From assembly GCF_900290275.1 (NCBI RefSeq), contig NZ_LT985334.1, forward strand, positions 1 through 5,403: DNA of 5,403 nt, given 5' to 3'. Shown in pieces: positions 1 through 4,476 of this stretch. Within the stretch, counting starts at the first letter, position 1. Every line of letters begins with the position of its first letter. Made by a program: the position numbers and the translations under genes. Below the pieces are notes generated by a model, which saw nothing but the letters and a program-made list of their open reading frames with translations, had not been told where the DNA came from and ran no database searches. Source of the stretch: Prevotella merdae (GTDB taxonomy: Bacteria; Bacteroidota; Bacteroidia; Bacteroidales; Bacteroidaceae).

Positions 1-364
1 GCGACAACCCAATACTGCACATGGCACGGTTGGGCTATCGCTCCGCAATTCGTTCAGTTCATCCAATCCATTAGTATATATATCCTAAGATGAATGAATT
101 TATATTTGTGTATTGGCTTTGGTTGGCAGCCATAGACAAGTAACACATCTTTTTTCTTTCCGCCAGTAAAAATGGTTCTTGAAGTAGAAGTAACAGGGAA
201 AATGGTTATTGGGTAGCAAAATTTGTTGCACAGGATTTGTTTTTCATTTTGTTGGTCCTTTCTTGTCACCCAATAAAATGATGCTTACGTTTGCATTATT
301 GTGTACCTACTGATAATCAAGTAGGTAACAAATAAGAATTGCGGTCTTGCTATGTACAACGCTA
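1..364. other. Left-end segment with no confident gene
   Basis: I see no convincing gene here, although the leader copy at 365-604 points leftward into it. On the minus strand a 71-codon frame runs from a GTG at 269 to 54 (VTRKDQQNEKQ...). It has no recognisable domain or signal peptide. Overlapping it is a 13-codon ORF at 206-247 (MKNKSCATNFATQ), with AAAGGA placed about 10 nt before its ATG. Near the edge another minus frame reads LDELNELRSDSPTVPCAVLGC and is open to position 1, which could be the end or start of a gene outside the window. CCCAA (8-12) and TTGGG (30-34) form a small inverted repeat. The reading frames may be remnants of a decayed gene. This is a description, not a function call. 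Confidence 0.4.
304..327. other. Hairpin TACCTAC / GTAGGTA
   Basis: A perfect 7-bp inverted repeat (304-310 and 321-327) encloses a 10-nt loop. It lies about 40 nt past the left end of the leader repeat, on the side where a leftward transcript would continue. No T-run follows on the minus strand (the next bases are CACAATAATGC), so it is not a classic intrinsic terminator. It could be an operator or an mRNA hairpin. The copy-2 leader has a real terminator at a comparable place, so this may be its weaker counterpart. Confidence 0.45.
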
Positions 365-604
365 ATAGCCCACGTCGCGACACATTATAATATACCACGT
401 ATTAGCATATCATTGTATTGAAACAACAATATGCTGTTATACGAAGTGATATAATGCACCCGTCGTAGACATTCATGTTGCCTTATCTTTTGGAAGCGGA
501 TTCAAATTTGCGAGATTCGAAGACTCCAAGATAACGTTTCATAAACGTCTTTTACCTGTAAATATATACCCAGCAACTCAACCTTAAAAGGCTATCTGTG
601 GGTT
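365..604 (-). ncRNA. Structured leader RNA or ncRNA, copy 1
   Basis: This is inferred from sequence and folding, and I do not recognise a named RNA family. Reading the minus strand from the promoter, the predicted helices are these. (a) ACCCA/UGGGU (599-603 with 568-572) encloses AGCCU/AGGUU (589-593 with 580-584). (b) A 6-bp hairpin ACGUUU/AAACGU at 534-548. (c) A long arm pairs UUAUCUUGGA (534-525) with UCCAAAAGAUAA (494-483) with a 2-nt bulge, and inside it UUCGAAU/AUUUGAA (521-515 with 507-501). (d) A 13-bp helix (435-423 with 416-404) has a 6-nt loop, extended by CGUAU/AUACG after an internal loop. All have counterparts in copy 2. The 3' end is not defined, and no clear terminator follows on the left. 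Confidence 0.65.
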
Positions 605-608
605 GTTG

Positions 609-639
609 CAAAGATAAGAATTGTTATTCGTATTTGCAA
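609..639 (-). promoter_or_regulatory. Bacteroidetes-type promoter of leader copy 1
   Basis: On the minus strand TATCTTTG (616-609) matches the Bacteroidetes -7 consensus TAnnTTTG exactly. TTG (639-637) sits 20 bp upstream, the expected spacing for the -33 element. Transcription would begin near 603-605, just where the first leader helix starts. The arrangement and spacing are the same in copy 2. The promoter lies only about 30 bp past the stop codon of the 671-1528 gene. Confidence 0.75.
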
Positions 640-670
640 GTTTTCATACAAAAATGTAGACAATCAATTG

Positions 671-1528
671 TTAGTCTGAAAAAATCTTAAAAGTAAGGCC
701 TATATGTCCGGCAAAATATCCTTTTGTCTTATCCATGTCTTGTTCGCCATCCATTACTCCACCAATACCGCCAGTAATACCAATGGACTTATATATAAAA
801 AAGGTGCCTTCAACAAATGCTCCAACTCCAATATCTGTTTTGTCAAAATCCTTGAAATATTGTGGACCACCGTATAGTGCAAGGGCTATATATTTGTTAA
901 GATGAAACTGAACTCCTGCATTCCAATATATTTTCTTGTTGTTATTAGTATGCTCCTCATATTTTGTATTATAGCCTACTGCTGCAGAAACGCCTACAAC
1001 ACAAGGAGATATATAGCGGGCTCTTATGCCCAATCCGCCATAAGGATAGCCATAACCTGCATCAACGGTCACAACATTATAGTCAATATCCCAACCTTTT
1101 CGCGAACTTGTCTCAGAAAGCCAATAAGCCATATTTTGCGTAAAATCCGAACTGTTTCCTTCTGATATGTTTGAAGAGCCATTGTAAGAAGAGTTGTTGT
1201 CATCATAAACAGACTCTTCACTTTCAGATTGGTTTTTAGTTGTAGGAAATAATGTATTTAATACGTAGGTACGTACCGTAGTCTTGCCAGTACCAACAGA
1301 AACGGTGCTTCCCGTCTCCATTATCTTACGACCTTGACAATCAAAAGCCTCAAACCAACTTAACGATGTAGGTATTCGCAATTCTGTTGTCAGGGTGTAT
1401 TCACCTGCCGACGATTTAATGGTAATTGGTGTGCATACTTTATTACCAGCCTTAAACACAGTGACATAGTCGTTGCCCATTGCATTCTGACATACAATAA
1501 GCATTATTATAAATAAAAAATGTCTCAT
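671..1528 (-). CDS. Exported protein with probable outer-membrane beta-barrel
   Basis: I do not recognise a named family. The 285-aa product starts with a Sec-type signal peptide (residues 1-18, hydrophobic FLFIIMLIV, likely cleavage after AMG). Residues 20-97 are beta-rich and contain two cysteines (32 and 64). Residues 97-129 form a Ser/Asn/Glu-rich low-complexity linker. From about 150 to the end there are alternating Gly/aromatic amphipathic segments, finishing with GLTFKIF two residues before the C-terminus, typical of small Bacteroidetes outer-membrane barrels. It begins 29 nt after the second CXXX peptide gene and is third in that operon. By context (inference) it could export, display or bind the modified peptide. 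A generic surface porin-like protein is the alternative. The barrel call is moderate and the role is unknown. Confidence 0.8.
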   Translation of the reverse strand: MRHFLFIIMLIVCQNAMGNDYVTVFKAGNKVCTPITIKSSAGEYTLTTELRIPTSLSWFEAFDCQGRKIMETGSTVSVGTGKTTVRTYVLNTLFPTTKNQSESEESVYDDNNSSYNGSSNISEGNSSDFTQNMAYWLSETSSRKGWDIDYNVVTVDAGYGYPYGGLGIRARYISPCVVGVSAAVGYNTKYEEHTNNNKKIYWNAGVQFHLNKYIALALYGGPQYFKDFDKTDIGVGAFVEGTFFIYKSIGITGGIGGVMDGEQDMDKTKGYFAGHIGLTFKIFSD

Positions 1529-1557
1529 AATAATATAGCTTAGTTAAAAGATAATAC

Positions 1558-1905
1558 TTAAATTCTAGAAGAGCCTCTACAACTACCAGAACAAGAGTTT
1601 GTACAACTTCCAGTGCAATGGGTTTTACATCCATTTGTACAGTTGGAGGCACAATTCAAGGTGCATGTTTGCTGGCACAAGCTTACACATCCCCAACTGC
1701 AACCGCTTGTTGAGCCACCACCCGAATATCCGCTACTATCATATCCGCCTGAATAACCACCTCCATCAGTGTCTCCTCCAAGAGCATTCATTAGGCTATC
1801 TTGCAAGATGCTACAACTAACAAAAGATGTGCTTAATAGAGGTAAGGCTATACTGGAAACCTTTCTAAAGAACTCGCGTCTTGACTTTAAATCCTTATTC
1901 TGCAT
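1558..1905 (-). CDS. CXXX-repeat radical SAM target peptide, 11 Cys
   Basis: The 115-aa precursor has three parts. Residues 1-30 are a leader with KSRREFFRK (7-15), resembling both a twin-arginine motif and the leader of the neighbouring peptide, followed by a hydrophobic stretch ending FVSC at Cys31, a possible lipobox. Residues 43-68 are a Gly/Ser/Tyr-rich linker. Residues 69-109 carry Cys at exactly every fourth position, 11 in all (CSWG, CVSL, CQQT and so on), then a short Ser/Arg tail. This matches proteins annotated in Bacteroidetes as 'Cys-Xaa-Xaa-Xaa repeat radical SAM target protein', substrates predicted to be modified by a dedicated radical SAM/SPASM maturase. The maturase is not in the window. 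The linker and Cys31 are absent from the upstream peptide, suggesting surface anchoring (inference). The final modification is unknown. Confidence 0.88.
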   Translation of the reverse strand: MQNKDLKSRREFFRKVSSIALPLLSTSFVSCSILQDSLMNALGGDTDGGGYSGGYDSSGYSGGGSTSGCSWGCVSLCQQTCTLNCASNCTNGCKTHCTGSCTNSCSGSCRGSSRI

Positions 1906-1947
1906 AATATCATAAAAACAATTTGAAATTATTTATAAAAGTTGGAA

Positions 1948-1976
1948 CATAGCATAGTGAAAAACACTACGCTATG
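1948..1976 (-). promoter_or_regulatory. 12-bp hairpin between the two peptide genes
   Basis: Minus-strand CATAGCGTAGTG (1976-1965), a 5-nt U loop and CACTATGCTATG (1959-1948) form 12 pairs including one G-U. On the plus strand that pair would be an A-C mismatch, which fits a minus-strand RNA. It starts 9 nt after the stop of the first peptide gene. No U-run follows, so partial termination is possible but not clear. A 3'-end stabiliser that raises the level of the first peptide over the downstream genes is another reading. Confidence 0.65.
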
Positions 1977-1984
1977 GGAGACTA

Positions 1985-2311
1985 TTAGTTATACTCTACC
2001 TGGTTTCTACAGGTAAATTTGCAACCGCCTTGACAACCGTTTATACAGCGCCCTCTGCAGCTTCCAACACAATTCTCACTGCAAGAATGAGCACAGTGGT
2101 CGGCGCATTTGCCCTCGCAACCCGTAAAACAATCTTGCGCACAACCATTTTGACAATTGGTATCACAACCGCTTGGAGTCTTTTCGGCTGCAGTTACAAT
2201 GCCCGGAATATTTGACAACATCATCAAACCCAAAACAGGCAAAATGCCCTTTCCTGCTTTCTTGAAGAAATCTCTGCGAGACTGAAGTTCTTCGTTCTTG
2301 TTATTTGCCAT
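1985..2311 (-). CDS. CXXX-repeat radical SAM target peptide, 14 Cys
   Basis: The 108-aa precursor starts with a polar stretch, then SRRDFFKKA (11-19) and a hydrophobic segment ending VTAAE (39-43), which looks like a twin-arginine-type signal with a cleavable AxA-like site. From Cys49 to Cys101 every fourth residue is Cys, 14 in unbroken register, with Gly, Asn, Ser and charged residues between. It ends RNQVEYN. The pattern is that of 'Cys-Xaa-Xaa-Xaa repeat radical SAM target protein', a RiPP precursor class paired with a CXXX-repeat-specific radical SAM maturase. It is the first gene after the promoter at 2709-2740, behind a leader of about 390 nt. The similar leaders suggest that one maturase recognises both peptides (inference). 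A plain metal-binding Cys-rich protein is less likely given the exact period. Confidence 0.9.
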   Translation of the reverse strand: MANNKNEELQSRRDFFKKAGKGILPVLGLMMLSNIPGIVTAAEKTPSGCDTNCQNGCAQDCFTGCEGKCADHCAHSCSENCVGSCRGRCINGCQGGCKFTCRNQVEYN

Positions 2312-2383
2312 AGTGATAAAAATAAATGCCTTGCAGAACTCCCGAGAATAGGCGGTTAATTAAAGATCGAATAGATAGATACT

Positions 2384-2425
2384 AAAAAAGACGTGGGAGT
2401 CTCTAATTCTCGCTCATCCCAAGTC
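2384..2425 (-). terminator. Intrinsic terminator in the operon leader
   Basis: On the minus strand GACTTGGGA (2425-2417) pairs with TCCCACGTC (2398-2390), 8 of 9 positions with one U-C mismatch. The loop is 18 nt and six Ts follow at once (2389-2384). It lies after the conserved leader RNA and 72 nt before the first peptide start codon. It would either end a separate RNA of about 320 nt or act as an attenuator. GGGAGT at 2338-2343 (minus AACTCCC context) could also pair with the 3' arm, so alternative folding is possible. Confidence 0.7.
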
Positions 2426-2469
2426 TTCAGGCTCTCGCATTGCCTCCGCTCCTAGGATAAGCAACACAG

Positions 2470-2704
2470 ATAGCCCACGTCATGACGCATTATAAAATAC
2501 CACGTACAAGCATACCATTGTATTAAAACAACGATACACTATAATACGAGGGGGATATAATACACCCATCGTGGACATTCATGTTGCCTTATCTTTTGGA
2601 AGCGGATTCAAATTTGCGAGATTCGAAGACTCCAAGATAACGTTTCATAAACGTCCTTTACCAGTAAGTATACCCACAAGCCCAACAAGGACTATCCGTG
2701 AGTT
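2470..2704 (-). ncRNA. Structured leader RNA or ncRNA, copy 2
   Basis: The helices match copy 1. ACUCAC/GUGGGU (2703-2698 with 2677-2672) encloses AGUCC/GGGCU (2693-2689 with 2683-2679). ACGUUU/AAACGU lies at 2640-2654. The long bulged arm spans 2589-2640 with an inner UUCGAAU/AUUUGAA. A 13-bp helix (2540-2528 with 2521-2509) has a 6-nt loop. Four base differences from copy 1 in that 13-bp helix all keep pairing through G-U or G-C on the minus strand, while several would break pairing on the plus strand. An alternative closing helix pairs GAUAGUCC (2696-2689) with GGGCUAUC (2476-2469) and excludes the first hairpin. The RNA probably runs on to the terminator at 2384. The family is unknown to me. 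Confidence 0.7.
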
Positions 2705-2708
2705 GTTG

Positions 2709-2740
2709 CAAATTTAAACATAATTACCCATACTTACAAA
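2709..2740 (-). promoter_or_regulatory. Promoter of the CXXX-peptide operon
   Basis: Minus-strand TTTG (2740-2737) is a full -33 match. It is followed by 20 bp and TAAATTTG (2716-2709), a full TAnnTTTG -7 match. Transcription would start near 2703-2704, where the first leader helix begins. The spacing is identical to the copy-1 promoter, and this one has the better -33 element. Confidence 0.8.
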
Positions 2741-2755
2741 TTTTTATGGCAAAAC

Positions 2756-3091
2756 TTTATATATCAAATAACGTACCCAATACTTGCCTTGCCGTTTTTT
2801 TCCTTTTGATTAGCATATGTCGGCATAGGGCAAGGTTGAACTTCACTCAGTCTATGCATTTGATATTACAAATATAGATAATCCGATAAGGCTCTTTCTA
2901 AAGAGTATTACAACATAATAATACTCCTCTGCGCAGATATACCTAAGCTGCACGGATGGGTTTCTATTAACATGTTTTGTTTATATCCTCAACTACCTTA
3001 TCACTACTCATTCGCCGAGCATCTTCGGAGACGGATGCGGTGATAAGATTATCTACATGGAAGATGTGACAACCCCGGTTAAGTAAAGGAT
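2756..3091. other. Intergenic region with two hairpins, no gene
   Basis: I find no supported coding sequence. GAGTATTA / TAATACTC (2903-2910 with 2919-2926) is an 8-bp hairpin with an 8-nt loop. CCTTGCC (2787-2793) and GGCAAGG (2829-2835) are a loose inverted repeat around a T-rich stretch. The stronger hairpin at 2997-3047 is listed separately. Neither of the first two is followed by a clear T-run, so they are only weak terminator candidates between the left and right halves of the window. Confidence 0.5.
2997..3047 (+). promoter_or_regulatory. Long structured hairpin before the broken ORF
   Basis: CTTATCAC (2997-3004) pairs with GTGATAAG (3040-3047), CATTCG (3009-3014) with CGGATG (3032-3037), and CCGA (3015-3018) with TCGG (3025-3028). 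That is 18 pairs in one stem with a TACT/CG internal loop and an AGA bulge. One pair is T-G on the plus strand and would be a C-A mismatch on the minus strand, so a plus-strand RNA is favoured. It ends 45 nt before the ATG at 3092 and may be a 5'-UTR element of that gene. I do not recognise a riboswitch class. Confidence 0.5.
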
Positions 3092-3376
3092 ATGAATAGA
3101 ATCTATCAACAAGCGTTATATTATAGTAACTTCAATTCCTGCTTGCCATTACAGCCTAAGCGTGAAGAATTGAGTAATAATGGACAAGGGTACATAGAAA
3201 GGGTGGGTGAACTGTTTGATAAGGCTATTAGTGAACTTTAGCAACCAGAGTCTTTGAGGCATGAGAATATTGACGAAAGCAATGCTTATTTGCATATTCA
3301 AGGGCATCAGCTATATAAGCTTATTTTACAAATATATCAGGAGAATATTTTGAAATTTCTTCAACAGACGATTTAA
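3092..3376 (+). pseudogene. Small ORF interrupted by an amber codon
   Basis: AAAGGA (3085-3090) precedes ATG at 3092. The frame runs MNRIYQQALYYSNFNSCLPL... for 49 codons to a TAG at 3239-3241. It then continues open in the same frame for 44 more codons (QPESLRHENIDESNAYLHI...KFLQQTI) to TAA at 3374-3376. Such continuity suggests one 94-codon gene broken by a nonsense mutation, although a real 49-aa protein cannot be excluded. The product would be soluble and helical, with no family I recognise. The 42-bp direct repeat copy lies inside it (codons 15-28), and the same reading SCLPLQPKREELS recurs at the other copy near 4426-4467. Confidence 0.5.
3131..3176. repeat. Direct repeat flanking the DinD-like gene, copy A
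   Basis: Positions 3135-3176 are identical over 42 bp to 4428-4469, and four more bases upstream match with one mismatch. Copy A is inside the broken plus-strand ORF. The copies are in the same orientation about 1.29 kb apart and bracket the BRO-N/DinD-like gene. They could be junctions of an inserted segment or a remnant of a tandem duplication. Confidence 0.9.
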
Positions 3377-3484
3377 CATCAGACAAATCTAATCTAACGT
3401 CATTCCTCCGCAACCACAGAAAAGGTCTACTATTATATACTTCTTTTTTGCCATATTATTTTCATTCCTCACTTTTAAAGTTTT

Positions 3485-3519
3485 CTCGCTACCGACAGAA
3501 AGTCTATTTTGTCAGCAAG
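3485..3519 (-). terminator. Possible 3' hairpin of the DinD-like gene
   Basis: On the minus strand CUUGCU and GACA (3519-3510) pair with UGUC and AGCGAG (3497-3485), around a 12-nt loop and a 3-nt bulge. It starts 7 nt past the stop codon of the 3527-4372 gene. The sequence after it is AAAACTTT, not a U-run, so only weak termination or 3'-end protection is likely. The single U-G pair again favours the minus strand. Confidence 0.35.
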
Positions 3520-3526
3520 AATATGC

Positions 3527-4372
3527 TTATTTATCGTTATCTTCTAAATTAGGCAGATAATCACTGGCTTTTGCTGATGAAATCACTCCGTGCCCTAACT
3601 TTGACTCCAACTGCGTACGTGCGGCTTTCGCTACGCTGCCACCATCCTTAGCCACTTGCTTCTGCTGATGGAATCCATTAGGGTTGCGCTGTTTGGACAG
3701 CTCCGTAGCAGATGCCTCGGCAAGCATATTGAGGGCTATCTCCATGTTGGTCATGTTGTCGCGCAGGCTCTCCTTCTTCAGACCTTTAAAACTCTTGTAT
3801 TGTTTGGTTGTCATTCCGCTCCACTCTCGGGTAATGATGTCGGTAAGAGAAGCATATTGCAGACCTTGCTGCACCCCCGTGCGTGCCCATTCATCTGTGA
3901 GTTCTTTCATGATTTCTATAGACTTAATACGCTGGTTTATCCAAGCATCAGAATATCCCAAACGCTTGTAGTCAACAATGGCCTGATCTATGCTCTTTTC
4001 AGGATCCTGCATCTGTTCCAAACGAGTGCTTGCCACATGTGCCATCCAAACCTTGAAAGGCTCTGCCTTTGGTGAAGGAATCGACTGGATAATGCGGAAA
4101 AGCTGCTCAGTATCAGCAACGTCTGTCATGCGCAATTTGCCGTCTGAGGCACGAAGCTTCAAACGGTTACAATTTGTAACCGTTTGATTGCCTTCTTTTA
4201 CAAGCCTGTGTTTCAATACTTTCCAGTAGTTTCGCGCATGCTCAGTATCTGGTTGTTCCGTCAGCACACCGCATACATCCACGATGGAGAAATACCATTT
4301 TTCCTCCTTGTCGTCCCATACGGTTCGCACTTTCTTTTCTTCAAACCGTTGAAGAGATTCTTTCTTCGTCAT
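3527..4372 (-). CDS. BRO-N / DinD-like protein
   Basis: The 281-aa product resembles the BRO-N (phage antirepressor-like) and DinD group. Residues 15-60 (RTVWDDKEEKWYFSIVDVC followed by ARNYWKVLKHRL) are the characteristic BRO-N start. Residues 78-116 continue the domain (DGKLRMTDVADTEQLFRIIQSI and FKVWMAHVA). The rest is helical, with MTTKQYKSFKGLKKESLRDNMT (about 187-208) and a C-terminal AKAARTQLESKLGHGVISSAKA (about 248-269) like the DinD tail. The length is close to E. coli DinD (about 274 aa), an SOS-induced protein reported to inhibit RecA. The gene appears intact. It sits 104 nt downstream of the HU-like gene on the same strand and is flanked by a 42-bp direct repeat, suggesting acquired or phage-related DNA. 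Whether it acts as a regulator or a DinD-like RecA modulator here is unknown. Confidence 0.85.
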   Translation of the reverse strand: MTKKESLQRFEEKKVRTVWDDKEEKWYFSIVDVCGVLTEQPDTEHARNYWKVLKHRLVKEGNQTVTNCNRLKLRASDGKLRMTDVADTEQLFRIIQSIPSPKAEPFKVWMAHVASTRLEQMQDPEKSIDQAIVDYKRLGYSDAWINQRIKSIEIMKELTDEWARTGVQQGLQYASLTDIITREWSGMTTKQYKSFKGLKKESLRDNMTNMEIALNMLAEASATELSKQRNPNGFHQQKQVAKDGGSVAKAARTQLESKLGHGVISSAKASDYLPNLEDNDK

Positions 4373-4409
4373 ATCTCTATTTGCTATATTTTAATATGTG
4401 TTTTACTTA

Positions 4410-4417
4410 CAAAAGTA
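4410..4417 (-). promoter_or_regulatory. -7 element upstream of the DinD-like gene
   Basis: Minus-strand TACTTTTG matches TAnnTTTG. It is 38 bp before the start codon at 4372. No good TTG is found at the expected distance, and the -33 region would fall inside direct repeat copy B. The gene may instead be read through from the HU-like gene. Confidence 0.4.
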
Positions 4418-4423
4418 GCTATA

Positions 4424-4469
4424 TTCTATTCCTGCTTGCCATTACAGCCTAAGCGTGAAGAATTGAGTA
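4424..4469. repeat. Direct repeat flanking the DinD-like gene, copy B
   Basis: This is the partner of 3131-3176 and ends 7 bp past the 3' end of the HU-like gene. The plus-strand reading FYSCLPLQPKREELS matches part of the broken ORF at 3092-3376, but no full gene surrounds it here. Copy B therefore looks like the secondary, fragmentary copy. Confidence 0.9.
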
Positions 4470-4476
4470 CTATGCC

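Larger units (their letters stand above)
365..654 (-). repeat. Promoter-leader repeat, copy 1
   Basis: This is a direct repeat of 2470-2755, about 2.1 kb away in the same orientation. The stretch from GACATTCATG through AAACGTC (about 468-549) is essentially identical to the other copy. The flanks differ by scattered substitutions and small indels. Similarity continues through the promoter to about 654 and fades beyond that. The two copies bracket the CXXX-peptide operon, so the unit could be an ancient cassette duplication. Homologous recombination between the copies could also delete or duplicate the operon. Confidence 0.9.
2470..2755 (-). repeat. Promoter-leader repeat, copy 2
   Basis: This is the direct-repeat partner of 365-654. 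It shares ATAGCCCACGTC at the distal end, the near-identical core (about 2574-2655), the P1 hairpin region and the promoter spacing. Divergence is concentrated at 2540-2570 and 2655-2700. It forms the 5' region of the CXXX-peptide operon, which gives a functional reason for its orientation. Confidence 0.9.

Noticed and set aside
483..534. tRNA-like element (ATTCGAAG resembling a T-loop)
   Set aside because: No T-stem, acceptor stem or anticodon arm can be drawn. The bases fit a long bulged hairpin better.
650..677. Possible terminator of the 671-1528 gene (AGAC/GTCT around the stop codon, then five Ts)
   Set aside because: Only four continuous pairs with a 12-nt interior and overlap with the stop codon, so too weak to list.
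365..2755. Insertion sequence ends
   Set aside because: The repeats are direct, contain promoters and bracket no transposase. No terminal inverted repeats are visible.
3656..4075. 139-aa plus-strand frame
   Set aside because: It is antisense to the DinD-like gene, with no start signal or domain.
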